Positions 50,712 to 59,344 of a stretch of DNA of 64,000 nt are shown one piece after another; within the stretch, counting starts at the first letter, position 1; each line of letters begins with the position of its first letter. The DNA lies in NCBI GenBank assembly GCA_905214955.1, contig CAJMON010000002.1, positions 1 to 64,000 of the forward strand, in the 5' to 3' direction. The translations under genes and the position numbers were made by a program. The notes beneath the pieces are model-generated. The model ran no database searches. It was not told the DNA's origin and was given only the letters and a program-made list of their open reading frames with translations. The DNA comes from an uncultured bacterium (GTDB lineage Bacteria > Bacillota > Clostridia > Lachnospirales > Lachnospiraceae).

Positions 50712-51620
50712 TTATTTTGCAGCAGTCTCTGTTTCAGAAGCAGTTTCTGTCTCGGAACCGCTCTCAGCTTCAGAGGAATCTTCTGCTTCGTTTGCCATGG
50801 AAGAAGCTTCTACCTGTTTTACAAAGAACTCCTTAAATGTACCATCTTCTACGATGGGATCCAGGATCTCATTGATCTTGTCCAGAAGTGCGGTATTGCC
50901 TTTCTTTACAGCAATTCCATAGCTCTCATCTGTGGTGCTTCCGTCTTTGTATTTCAGCTCGAAGCATTTTAAACCGTCGTTTAAGGTGCACAGGTTCTCA
51001 GCCAGCGGACCGTCGCATACGATTGCCTGCAGTACGCCGTTGTTCAGATCCAGGCAGGCATCGGTCAGTGCTTTGTACTGAGAATAGGAAGCGCCTGTTC
51101 CATTTAATACGCCATCATCCAGGTCAATGGCATCGCATACCAGGAAGTCACCGGTGGTTCCTAAATGGGTACCGATGTTGTAGCCTGCCAGATCTTCAAT
51201 GGTCTCTACGGTATCATTATCTTTTGGAACGATGATGTACTGCTGTGCAACGGTGTACGGATCACTGAAATCCATGGTCAGCTTCCGCTCATCCGTAATG
51301 GTCATAGCAGCGATAACCATATCTGCTTCTCCGTTACTTACATAGGTAGAAAGTGTGTCAAAAGATGCGTTTACAATTTTCAGCTCTACACCAAGGGCAT
51401 CTGCAATGGCCTGTCCAAGGTCAATGTCACATCCGGTTACTTCACCGTTGGCGCCGATGTACTCATAAGGTGCCCATGCGGCATCTGTCACCATTGTAAT
51501 ATAACCCTGCTCCAGAATCTTATCTACTGTTGTTTCCTCTGCACATGCTGAACCTGCAAACAGCATACAGGATGCGGTGGCAGCAGCCAGAACCATTGAT
51601 AAACCTTTCTTTGCTTTCAT
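50712..51620 (-). CDS. Amino-acid ABC transporter substrate-binding protein
   Basis: A 302-aa extracytoplasmic solute-binding protein of family 3. The signal peptide spans about residues 1-27 and ends FAGSACA; the Cys could be lipidated, although the position -3 Gly is unusual for a lipobox. The core (YITMVTDAAWAPYEYIGANG, CDIDLGQAIADALGVEL, DMVIAAMTIT) is typical of polar amino acid binders. The C-terminus carries an acidic Ser/Glu/Thr tail of about 28 residues (EAESGSETETASETETAAK), absent from most homologues. It is the first gene of the operon. Confidence 0.93.
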   Translation of the reverse strand: MKAKKGLSMVLAAATASCMLFAGSACAEETTVDKILEQGYITMVTDAAWAPYEYIGANGEVTGCDIDLGQAIADALGVELKIVNASFDTLSTYVSNGEADMVIAAMTITDERKLTMDFSDPYTVAQQYIIVPKDNDTVETIEDLAGYNIGTHLGTTGDFLVCDAIDLDDGVLNGTGASYSQYKALTDACLDLNNGVLQAIVCDGPLAENLCTLNDGLKCFELKYKDGSTTDESYGIAVKKGNTALLDKINEILDPIVEDGTFKEFFVKQVEASSMANEAEDSSEAESGSETETASETETAAK

Positions 51621-51644
51621 ATGTTTTCCTCCTCATAGAATCCG

Positions 51645-51663
51645 CAGCCGCCTTTTGCGGCTG
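51645..51663 (-). promoter_or_regulatory. Leader hairpin of the amino-acid transporter operon
   Basis: CAGCCGC-AAAAG-GCGGCTG, a perfect 7-bp stem in the short leader with no T-run after it. It may stabilise the mRNA 5' end. Confidence 0.5.
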
Positions 51664-51680
51664 TCTCATTTATGACTGTT

Positions 51681-51709
51681 ATGATAGCGCATATTTTTGA
51701 ATTTGTAAA
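51681..51709 (-). promoter_or_regulatory. Promoter of the amino-acid transporter - DDAH operon
   Basis: Minus strand TTTACA, 17-base spacer, TATCAT, about 60 bases before the ATG. Confidence 0.6.
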
Positions 51710-51792
51710 CCATATTTTCGCATAAAATTTTACGAAATCACATTTTTATGCATTTTCCATGTATTCTATACACTGCCTTCATGACCGGATTT

Positions 51793-53568
51793 TTATTTTG
51801 CTGCTGCCGGATTTAATTTTTTGGTACGGATTTCTTCTTTCAGCATGGAAAGGAACTCTTCCATTCCAACGGTTGTTGTATTCTGCTCTCCGTGAAGTCG
51901 GTAGCTGACCGTTCTGTCTTTGACTTCGTTTTTACCAAGAATAATCAGATACGGAACCTTTTCTACCTGGGCAGCTCTTACACGGTAGCCAAGCTTCTCG
52001 GCTCGCTCATCAATCTCAATGCGGATGCCGTTGTTGTCCAGGTAATCATACAGCTCATGGGCATAAGCATTCAGTTCTTCATCTTCGTTCTTTACCGGAA
52101 GAATTCTTGCCTGGGAAGGAGCCAGCCACAGCGGCAGATTTCCTTTGGTCTCTTCCAGAATGTAGGCCATGAAACGGTCCAGAGAACCAAGGATCGCTCT
52201 GTGGAGAACCACAGGAGTCTTCTTGGTGCCGTCTTTGTCAATGTAAGACAGGTTGAATTTTGCCGGGAGGCAGAAATCCAGCTGGCAGGTGGAAAGAGTG
52301 TATTCGTTTCCGATGGCTGGTTTTACGTTTACATCCAGTTTCGGGCCGTAGAAAGCTGCTTCACCGATTTCTTCGGTATAGTTAATGCCAAGATCGTTTA
52401 ATACTTTTCTTAAGGCATTTTCTGCATTGTTCCACATTTCATCGTCATCATGGTATTTTACCTTATCTGCCGGGTCTCTTAAGGAAAGAACGCAGCGGTA
52501 ATCGGTGATGTTGAAATCTTTGTAGGTATCAAAGATCAGGTCAACCACTCGTGAGAACTCTGCTTCGATCTGATCCGGTGTTACGAACAGGTGGGCATCG
52601 TTCTGGCAGAAATGACGTCCTCTCTCAATTCCCTTTAAGGTTCCGCTGGCTTCAAAACGGAAGTCATGGGCAATCTCACCGATACGGATCGGAAGATCCT
52701 TATAAGAATGCATCTGGTTTGCATAAATCATCATGTGATGCGGACAGTTCATAGGACGCAGGACGAAGGACTCTCCCTCTACTTCCATTGCCGGGAACAT
52801 GTTATCTTTGTAGTGATCCCAGTGGCCGGAAGTCTTGTACAGATTGACTGTACCAACGCAGGGAGTCATAACATGGTTGTAACCCAGTTTCCGCTCTTTT
52901 TCTTTGATGTAGTTCTCCAGTTCCTGCCATACGGTATATCCCTTGGGAAGGAACATGGGAAGGCCACGCCCAACCAGATCATCGGTCATGAACAGACCCA
53001 TTTCTTTTCCGATTTTTCTATGGTCACGCTCTTTTGCTTCTTCCAGAAGTTTTAAATGCTCTTCCAGCTCTTCTGCTGTGGGGAAGCAGACACCATAAAT
53101 TCTCTGCATAACGTGGTTGTTTGCATCGCCCTTCCAATAAACGCCGGAATATTTGATCAGCTTGAAGTTTTTGCATAATTTAGTACTCTCTACGTGAGGT
53201 CCGCGGCACAGGTCTGTGAAATCTCCCTGATCGTATACGGTGATGTTTCCATCTTCCAGTCCGTCGATCAGATCCAGCTTGTACTCATCGCCTTTGAACA
53301 TTTCCAGTGCTTCTGCCTTGGAAACTTCCCGTCTGTAAATCTTCTTTCCTTCTTTACAGATCTTTTTCATTTCTTTTTCAATGGCTGCAATCACTTCATC
53401 GTTGACTGCCATGTCGCCAAGATCGATGTCATAATAGAATCCTTCTTTGACAACCGGTCCTACCCAGAATTTTGCCTGGGGATACAGATGCTTCACTGCC
53501 TGGGCCATCACATGGGCACAGGAATGGTTCAGCGTGTTTAATCTCTCGTCTGCTTTAAAATCTACCAT
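51793..53568 (-). CDS. thrS: Threonyl-tRNA synthetase lacking the TGS domain
   Basis: Class II aminoacyl-tRNA synthetase charging tRNA-Thr. At 591 aa it is shorter than the usual 640 or so. It begins directly with the editing-associated domain (NHSCAHVMAQAVKHLYPQA), so the N-terminal TGS domain is missing. The editing HxxxH (HSCAH), the catalytic motifs (FVLRPMNCPHHMMIYA with zinc ligand Cys, RGRHFCQNDAHLF) and the anticodon domain are intact. The upstream T-box controls it by uncharged tRNA-Thr. Confidence 0.96.
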   Translation of the reverse strand: MVDFKADERLNTLNHSCAHVMAQAVKHLYPQAKFWVGPVVKEGFYYDIDLGDMAVNDEVIAAIEKEMKKICKEGKKIYRREVSKAEALEMFKGDEYKLDLIDGLEDGNITVYDQGDFTDLCRGPHVESTKLCKNFKLIKYSGVYWKGDANNHVMQRIYGVCFPTAEELEEHLKLLEEAKERDHRKIGKEMGLFMTDDLVGRGLPMFLPKGYTVWQELENYIKEKERKLGYNHVMTPCVGTVNLYKTSGHWDHYKDNMFPAMEVEGESFVLRPMNCPHHMMIYANQMHSYKDLPIRIGEIAHDFRFEASGTLKGIERGRHFCQNDAHLFVTPDQIEAEFSRVVDLIFDTYKDFNITDYRCVLSLRDPADKVKYHDDDEMWNNAENALRKVLNDLGINYTEEIGEAAFYGPKLDVNVKPAIGNEYTLSTCQLDFCLPAKFNLSYIDKDGTKKTPVVLHRAILGSLDRFMAYILEETKGNLPLWLAPSQARILPVKNEDEELNAYAHELYDYLDNNGIRIEIDERAEKLGYRVRAAQVEKVPYLIILGKNEVKDRTVSYRLHGEQNTTTVGMEEFLSMLKEEIRTKKLNPAAAK

Positions 53569-53608
53569 TTTTCTTTCTTCCTTTCTGTTTTTTCCCGGTC
53601 TGGACGAT

Positions 53609-53638
53609 GAAAAAAGAATCTCGCAATCAGCGGGATTC
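53609..53638 (-). terminator. Second terminator-like hairpin in the thrS leader
   Basis: On the minus strand GAATC-c-CGC pairs with GCG-a-GATTC around TGATT and is followed by TTTTTT. It lies between the T-box terminator and the thrS ATG, so transcripts that pass the T-box meet another stop signal. Confidence 0.55.
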
Positions 53639-53740
53639 GCCGCCTGCGGCGGGTCGCTTTAGCGGCATACTTCTCTACAGCCGCAGTGTGATCTCCGCGG
53701 AGCGTTTTTTGTTTCATAGGAGGCAATTTTCTATGAAACA
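53639..53740. repeat. GC-rich element with inverted repeats in the thrS leader
   Basis: This stretch is richer in GC than its surroundings. It contains CCGCC-GCA-GGCGG and an 11-bp perfect inverted repeat (TTGTTTCATAG/CTATGAAACAA at 53709-53740). It separates the T-box terminator from thrS and resembles an inserted small element, but no target-site duplication was confirmed. Confidence 0.4.
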
Positions 53741-54030
53741 AGAAAAGCCCCCTGTCCAGACACTGTATCTGCACAAGGGGCGATAAGAAGCTAAAATTCT
53801 ACCGCGGTTCCACCCTTTTTATTGCCAAGCATATCAATAATTGGTCCAGTGGACCAATTTTGATTTCCTATGGAAATATCTCATTTAGATGATAACGGAA
53901 TCACCGGACCGGATTAGGGCCGCTCAGAGCTGGTCTTCCCAAACACCGGTTTCTAAGGTACTTCCACCTTTTGTACCTCTCTCTGGAGAACCTTCTGCCT
54001 GGTACTCTTCTCTTCAATGCGTTAGTTCTA
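53741..54030 (-). promoter_or_regulatory. Threonine T-box riboswitch of thrS
   Basis: The hallmark T-box sequence AGGGTGGAACCGCGG lies at 53802-53816 on the minus strand. The terminator follows: GCCCCTTGT (53773-53781) pairs with ACAGGGGGC (53747-53755), then TTTTCTTG. Upstream sequence to about 54030 folds into stem I. A candidate specifier ACC codon lies in GAAACCGGTG (about 53945), matching threonine. Uncharged tRNA-Thr should favour the antiterminator and switch on thrS. Confidence 0.9.
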
Positions 54031-54089
54031 GTATATTTCACGTATTCGGAAATGTCAAGGACTTTCCTAATGCCTAATGCCGCCCGCCG

Positions 54090-55748
54090 TCAGGTCAGAT
54101 AACATGATAGCGGTTTGATGGAAGGATTGTAAGTCTCCGGGTGGGTGGAGATGTTGGGATAGCCATTCCAGAGATTTTTATGGGAGGCTATGTAATACGA
54201 CACAACACGGTTCGTATCATCCGAAACGATATTGCCTGCCTGATCCAGCATCTTGTTGCATTGTATGCTGCTGCCAATATGCTGCTCCGCTAGAATTCCA
54301 ATAAACTCTTCCAGAAATTCCGTGTGCTTTTTCATGTTGGAATCGTAGTTTTTGATGCAGATGGAAATGCCTCTGTCATTGTAATAACTCTGATAAAATT
54401 TGCTGTTTTCATTTTGCAGGTCCGTATAAACGTCAACTATGGTATCATAATACAGCGTTTTACTGCCATCGCTATAAGCATCTCCTGCATTTTTCATGCC
54501 TCCGATTGCATACTCGTCTGCCGCTTTTGTATAAGGGTCTTCTTCAAACCAAATTGGAAAAATTTCTCTTTCAATATCATTGGTATATTCCCCATATAGG
54601 GGTGGATTATACGGAGCGGTTACATCTACGTGATACCATTTGCCATCCAGCTCTACTACATTCCAGGCGTGGTTCAGTTTGGTGCTGGAAACGATCTTGC
54701 AGGGAACATCCAACAGCCACATAAATTCCTGATACATACTGGCTGTATTGATGCATACACCTTTATCAATTCCAAGCCAGGTTCCATCTTTTGAATGAGA
54801 ATCCCCATAGGTGATGCTTGTCTGCATCCATACAGCAATTTCCCGTGCTTTCACATAATCCGGCTGGCCAAGAATACCAAGCTCTTTAAACAGATCATAT
54901 ACTCTGTCGTAAGATTCTGTATAATACTTGTAAGGACGCAGATTCGATTTGGATGTCACATAATACGTTCCGTATTCTAAATAGTAGAGTTCTGTTCCTT
55001 CCAGCCAGTAGGGATATTCATGCAGAGTTCCTTTGGTTCTGGTGTTCCCATGTTTTAAATTGAAGATATCAATTCGTGCTTCCAATGGAACTTCATAGCT
55101 GTTGAACATTGCCGCAACGGTATCGCCATTGGAAAGCGTCTTCATGGTATTATCAGGAACATCTCTATATTTTTTCTTGTTGGGCAGTCCAGGCTTTTCG
55201 TCTGCTTTCGATGCCTTCATTACTTTTACAGCAGAAACAAAGGTCTTTCCATTGACTGCAGCCATAATTTTTGCAGTACCGCTTTTCTTTGCCGTCACCA
55301 CACCTTTTGAATTCACAGACGCAATACTGGGCTTGCTGGATTTCCATTTTACACGGCTGATGGTATAAAGAACCGACAGCTGTTTTTTGCTTCCAGCCGT
55401 AAGCTGTAGCTTTGCATTGCTGATTTTTGGCGTTTTTACAACAACAGAACATTTATACTTTTTCCCTTTATAAGAAGCAGTGATCACCGTCTTTCCTGCT
55501 TTTTTCGCAGTTACAAGTCCCTTTTTGCTGACAGAGGCAACCGCCTTATTCTTACTGGACCACAAAACTTTTTTTGCTCCTGTAAGCTTTAAGGTGTAAC
55601 GGTCCTTTACTGCCAACGTAAGTGATTTTTTGTTTAACGAGATCGAAGCTGCATTGGCTGTAACAGCCGTTGGCACCACTGGCGTATATGCTGCGGCCCC
55701 TACAGCTATCAGAATCACCGCCAGAAATTTCCAATATTTTTTCAACAT
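54090..55748 (-). CDS. Secreted protein with two bacterial Ig-like domains and a transglutaminase-like domain
   Basis: A 552-aa exported protein. The signal peptide covers residues 1 to about 34 (ends TANAAS). Two BIG2-type Ig-like domains lie at about 34-110 and 112-185 (VLWSSKNKAVASVSKKGLVTAKKAGKTVI and a similar repeat). A transglutaminase-like cysteine protease domain spans about 290-400, with KGVCINTASMYQEF (Cys), LNHAWNVVELDGKWYHVDVTA (His and Asp). No sortase motif is visible. Family members act as surface peptidases or cross-linkers. It is monocistronic and is followed by the thrS T-box region. Confidence 0.87.
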   Translation of the reverse strand: MLKKYWKFLAVILIAVGAAAYTPVVPTAVTANAASISLNKKSLTLAVKDRYTLKLTGAKKVLWSSKNKAVASVSKKGLVTAKKAGKTVITASYKGKKYKCSVVVKTPKISNAKLQLTAGSKKQLSVLYTISRVKWKSSKPSIASVNSKGVVTAKKSGTAKIMAAVNGKTFVSAVKVMKASKADEKPGLPNKKKYRDVPDNTMKTLSNGDTVAAMFNSYEVPLEARIDIFNLKHGNTRTKGTLHEYPYWLEGTELYYLEYGTYYVTSKSNLRPYKYYTESYDRVYDLFKELGILGQPDYVKAREIAVWMQTSITYGDSHSKDGTWLGIDKGVCINTASMYQEFMWLLDVPCKIVSSTKLNHAWNVVELDGKWYHVDVTAPYNPPLYGEYTNDIEREIFPIWFEEDPYTKAADEYAIGGMKNAGDAYSDGSKTLYYDTIVDVYTDLQNENSKFYQSYYNDRGISICIKNYDSNMKKHTEFLEEFIGILAEQHIGSSIQCNKMLDQAGNIVSDDTNRVVSYYIASHKNLWNGYPNISTHPETYNPSIKPLSCYLT

Positions 55749-55903
55749 TTTCCATTACTCCCTCTTATTTTATTGAATGCACATATTGATATTCCCAAAT
55801 GATTGTTGCATGATTAAGAAGATTATACCCTGTTTGGTATTATTTTACAATCTTTCGTAAGCAGATCAAGTTGGACTTTGACAGCTTTGCATACCATTTA
55901 TCA

Positions 55904-55951
55904 AAAAACGGCTGTATCCCAGCTATTTTTCGGGATCCCAGCCGTTTTTGT
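55904..55951 (-). terminator. Intrinsic terminator after the FnIII-like fragment
   Basis: AAAAACGGCTGGGAT and the AGCTGGGATACAGCCGTTTTTT region pair through ACGGCTG/CAGCCGT, with a T-run on the minus strand. GGGATCCC lies inside the loop. Confidence 0.75.
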
Positions 55952-55987
55952 TGTAAAGCAGATATGTTCGTTACTTACGCATAAAAG

Positions 55988-56317
55988 CTATGCCATGTAT
56001 CCGCAGATATACGGAGTATAAAGAACAATACCGGATTTTGTTCTCTTAAATCCACGGATCATAAAGTTCAAATAATTTGTTTTTCCCTGGGTCAGCGTAT
56101 AAGTCCAGGAAGTTCGATTTTTGTTTCGAATAACTTTTAATTTTTCAGGATCTTTTTCATACTGTGTTCCATAAATGACATATCCGTCAGCGCCTGGAAT
56201 CTCACTCCAGGAGAGTTCACATTTTCTGGCTTCTTTTTCTGGTGTCCATGTTCTGGATACATAAAATTGAACCACCTGCCGCTGGAACCCAATTCTATCT
56301 TGAGGAGGTGTTTTCAC
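55988..56317 (-). pseudogene. Fragment with a fibronectin-III-like domain
   Basis: An open stretch of 109 codons whose middle (KCELSWSEIPGADGYVIYG ... SWTYTLTQGKTNY) resembles FnIII modules found at the C-termini of Lachnospiraceae surface proteins. The only start (GTG, 56317) has no ribosome site, and there is no signal peptide, although the family is extracellular. It therefore looks like the 3' remnant of a larger surface gene rather than an active gene. A working short gene cannot be ruled out. Confidence 0.45.
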
Positions 56318-56329
56318 ACTGATTTTCTA

Positions 56330-57133
56330 TCACGATACCGACTGTGCCCGGTATCCTTCTGCCAATGTATCCAGCTCTCTGCCGAATCGCTGCAGCTGTT
56401 CTAGGTTTTCTTCTTTATAGATCCGGTAAAATTCGTCCTGGATCTTTAACATCTCCCGTTTACTGGTGAGATGGTACATATTCTGGATATTATTGAGGAT
56501 TTCAGCCACCACATTTGCCTGAATCTGGAAAGAATTCTGGGCATCCATGATTTCGCTCCTTACATTGGACATCTCAGCATCTAAAACGATGATCGCGTCC
56601 GCAGCCTTAGATAGACGTAAACGGATATGATCTGGGATCTCTTTTTTATACTTGTACTGTAAGGAATGCTCAATTGTGGACCAAAAGTCCATGGCAAGGG
56701 TCCGGATCTGGATTTCCACAGTCAGCTCTTTGGGACCCTTCAGGGTTTCCACGCAGTATCTGGCAATGATGTGATAACTGCGGTAGCCACTGTCTTTCAT
56801 ATGATTTATGTAGTCCTTTTCGCTGATGACTTTCAGGTCACTGCGTGCCCGGATGATGGCAACGACCTTTCCGATGTCTTCTACAAACTGGCAGATAATG
56901 CGGATGCCTGCGATGTCGTCCAGTTTTTCCTCGATTTCATCCAGCTCGATTTTCTTTCTCTGTGCTTTGTCTAAAATGCTGGAAATGGCTTTTACACGTC
57001 CTTTTACCTGCTCTATGGGGCAGTACAGTCCTTTTTCCCTGTGTTCCTGCATCAGATGCTCAAATTTCACAATCAGCTCTTTGACTGCAAGGTCATAGGG
57101 ATCCAAAATTTCTTTCCATAACTGTATTTCCAT
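56330..57133 (-). CDS. Small alarmone synthetase (RelQ/YjbM-like GTP pyrophosphokinase)
   Basis: A 267-aa single-domain (p)ppGpp synthetase. LDDIAGIRIICQFVEDIG, DYINHMKDSGYRSYHII and VEIQIRTLAMDFWSTIEHSL are the synthetase motifs; there is no hydrolase, TGS or ACT domain. The C-terminal helices suggest RelQ-like tetramer formation. The ATG at 57133 has AAAGGAG 11 bases upstream; two earlier in-frame ATGs have poorer context. Divergent from the ylbJ-like gene. Confidence 0.9.
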   Translation of the reverse strand: MEIQLWKEILDPYDLAVKELIVKFEHLMQEHREKGLYCPIEQVKGRVKAISSILDKAQRKKIELDEIEEKLDDIAGIRIICQFVEDIGKVVAIIRARSDLKVISEKDYINHMKDSGYRSYHIIARYCVETLKGPKELTVEIQIRTLAMDFWSTIEHSLQYKYKKEIPDHIRLRLSKAADAIIVLDAEMSNVRSEIMDAQNSFQIQANVVAEILNNIQNMYHLTSKREMLKIQDEFYRIYKEENLEQLQRFGRELDTLAEGYRAQSVS

Positions 57134-57245
57134 ATCGTAAAACACTCCTTTTACCATCGCTTGCACCGGAATTCCCGGCACTAAAAATAATATATGCGGT
57201 CCTTTCAAAAAAAGAACCGTAAATTTCAGAATTTTCCCTCATAAA

Positions 57246-58217
57246 ATGAATCAGAACAAAAAGGTAAGGAAATCTGGCATGTCTTTTTTATATCTGACAG
57301 TCCTCTTTGGAATGTTCCTGTTTTTACTGTGCTGCCCCGCAGACGGAATGCTGGCAGTCCACTATGGACTGCAGCTGTGGAGTGGGGCGCTGGTTCCTTC
57401 TCTTCTTCCTTTTTTGATTTTATCCGGATTTCTGGTGAAATCCGGGATGCTGCAGAAACTGTCTGGCCGCTTTCAAAGCAGCAGGATTCTCTCTGTGGAG
57501 GGAGTCTTTGCCGTTTTTGCGGGATTTCTCTGCGGCTTCCCTTCCGGCGCCAGAATCCTGGGGGATCTTAGGCGCAGCGGCCGGATTTCCAGAGATGAAG
57601 CCCAGACGCTGGTATGTTTCTGTAACAATGCAGGTCCTGGATTTGTGGTAAATTACCTGCTGTATGAAAAACTGGCAGGAGGGGATCCCTCGTTTCAAAC
57701 ACCGGCACTGGTGTGCATCTACGGAATCCCACTGTCTGCTCTTTTCTTTTCTCTTCTTTTTAAAGCATGGGCTTCCAGATCTGCAAGTCCAAAAAATTTT
57801 TCTTTCCCAGTTCGAGAAAAGGCACCCAGAGCCCAAATCACCTTCGGTCTTCTGGATGCCTGTATCTATGACGCCTGTATTACGATTTTAAAATTGGGCG
57901 GCTATATCGTCCTCTTTTGTATTCTCTCAGAAATGACCGCCCTTCTGCCCTTCCTTTCACCCAGAACATCTGCTATTCTCGCAGGTGTTTTAGAGCTTAC
58001 CGGAGGAATCGACCGCATCTGCCTGGCATTTTCCAGACAGGAAGCCTTTCTTCTTGCCATTCCGCTTACCATCTTCGGAGGACTGTGTACCCTGGCTCAG
58101 ACAGCCAGCGTGTTAAAAGGGTCTGGTCTTTCTCTCTATCCATACCTCATGGCCAAACTCCTGATGAGTCTGGCAGGCTTTGCAGGAGCGGCTTTCTGTT
58201 GTCTGATTCTCTTTTAA
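57246..58217 (+). CDS. ylbJ: YlbJ-like nucleoside-recognition membrane protein
   Basis: A 323-aa integral membrane protein with about eight hydrophobic segments and Gate (nucleoside recognition) motifs: LCGFPSGARILGDLRRSG and CNNAGPGFVVNYLL. In Bacillus, YlbJ is a sporulation membrane protein needed for spore cortex formation; transport is implied by the fold. A second role outside sporulation is possible. It converges with the coiled-coil gene after only 14 bases, with no clear terminator between. Confidence 0.8.
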   Translation: MNQNKKVRKSGMSFLYLTVLFGMFLFLLCCPADGMLAVHYGLQLWSGALVPSLLPFLILSGFLVKSGMLQKLSGRFQSSRILSVEGVFAVFAGFLCGFPSGARILGDLRRSGRISRDEAQTLVCFCNNAGPGFVVNYLLYEKLAGGDPSFQTPALVCIYGIPLSALFFSLLFKAWASRSASPKNFSFPVREKAPRAQITFGLLDACIYDACITILKLGGYIVLFCILSEMTALLPFLSPRTSAILAGVLELTGGIDRICLAFSRQEAFLLAIPLTIFGGLCTLAQTASVLKGSGLSLYPYLMAKLLMSLAGFAGAAFCCLILF

Positions 58218-58231
58218 GCCTTAAAATAAGA

Positions 58232-58834
58232 TCAGTCCAGAGTCTCCTCATCCAGATCAGAGTTATCTGGCTCTGTCGTATAATTGGTAGGAGCTGCCTG
58301 CGGGGAAAGCTCTCTGCGGTTTTTGTTTACGATGTCGTAGCAGGACTGGATGGAGTTGATAAAGTTGTTGTACTTGGTGCCGGCAGAGTCAATGGTATGG
58401 CTCATGATCTTTTCCAGATTGGCCAGCATCTCATCGGTGTAGGAAAGGGCACCCATGCGGATGTTGTTTGCATCGCTAGTGGCATTATCCAGGATCTGCT
58501 GTGCCTGTTGGTTGGTCCGGTCAAGAAGATCCTTTGCCTGCTCATTGGCCTGCTGCATCACTTCGCTCTCTTCCACCATCTTCTGGGTGCGCTCAGTAGC
58601 TTCTGCGATGAGCTTGTCTGCCTTTGCCTGGGCATCCTGAAGGATGGCATCCTTGTTGCTGATGATCTTCTGATAGCGCTTAATCTCATCCGGGGTCTTC
58701 ATGCGGAGTTCTCTTAAAAGCTCTTCCAGCTCTTCTTTATTTACAACGATTTTGGTAGAGGACAGTGGCTGGAATTTACAGCTGTCCACATATTCTTCGA
58801 TTTCTTCAATAATCTGTTCGATTCTGCTGCTCAT
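58232..58834 (-). CDS. Coiled-coil protein, DivIVA/ATP-synthase-subunit-H-like
   Basis: A 200-aa soluble protein, almost all helix. The N-terminus IEQIIEEIEEYVDSCKFQPLS is followed by a long coiled coil from about 45 to 165, rich in Gln/Ala/Glu (DAQAKADKLIAEATERTQKM). The C-terminal tail is acidic and disordered. Databases often call such proteins ATPases by low-complexity similarity; a DivIVA-like or scaffold role is more plausible. It follows coaD by 21 bases and may be part of that operon. Confidence 0.75.
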   Translation of the reverse strand: MSSRIEQIIEEIEEYVDSCKFQPLSSTKIVVNKEELEELLRELRMKTPDEIKRYQKIISNKDAILQDAQAKADKLIAEATERTQKMVEESEVMQQANEQAKDLLDRTNQQAQQILDNATSDANNIRMGALSYTDEMLANLEKIMSHTIDSAGTKYNNFINSIQSCYDIVNKNRRELSPQAAPTNYTTEPDNSDLDEETLD

Positions 58835-58855
58835 GATAACTCTCTCCTTATTTGT

Positions 58856-59344
58856 TTATTTATGCTTTTCCCATATTTTATTATAAATCCGGTCTACCAC
58901 TGCTCCGGGAACGAGTTTGGAAATGTCTCCGCCATAAGAAGCCACTTCTTTTACTGTAGAGGAGCTTAAATAAGCATATTCCAGACTGGTGGTCAGAAAA
59001 ATGGTGTCGATGTCGGGATTTAATACACGGTTGGTCTGAGCCATCTGAAGCTCATAGTCAAAATCCGTAATCGCGCGCAGACCGCGGACAATAAACTGTG
59101 CTCCGCTCTGCTTTGCAAATTCTACAGACAATCCTGAAAAGGACTCAATCCGTACATTGGGAAGGTCTTTTGTCACTTCCAGAAGTATCTTAACACGTTC
59201 TTCCACAGAAAACAACGGTGTTTTTGTATTATTATTCAAAACACCTACGATCAGTTCGTCCACTAAGGAGGAGGATCTGCGGATCACATCCAGGTGGCCA
59301 TATGTCACCGGGTCGAAACTGCCCGGATAAACTGCTTTTCTCAT
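58856..59344 (-). CDS. coaD: Phosphopantetheine adenylyltransferase
   Basis: A 162-aa enzyme making dephospho-CoA from 4'-phosphopantetheine and ATP. AVYPGSFDPVTYGHLDVI is the nucleotidyltransferase signature with TxGH, RGLRAITDFDYELQMA is the family block, and YAYLSSSTVKEVASYGGD closes it. It overlaps rsmD by 4 bases. Confidence 0.97.
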   Translation of the reverse strand: MRKAVYPGSFDPVTYGHLDVIRRSSSLVDELIVGVLNNNTKTPLFSVEERVKILLEVTKDLPNVRIESFSGLSVEFAKQSGAQFIVRGLRAITDFDYELQMAQTNRVLNPDIDTIFLTTSLEYAYLSSSTVKEVASYGGDISKLVPGAVVDRIYNKIWEKHK

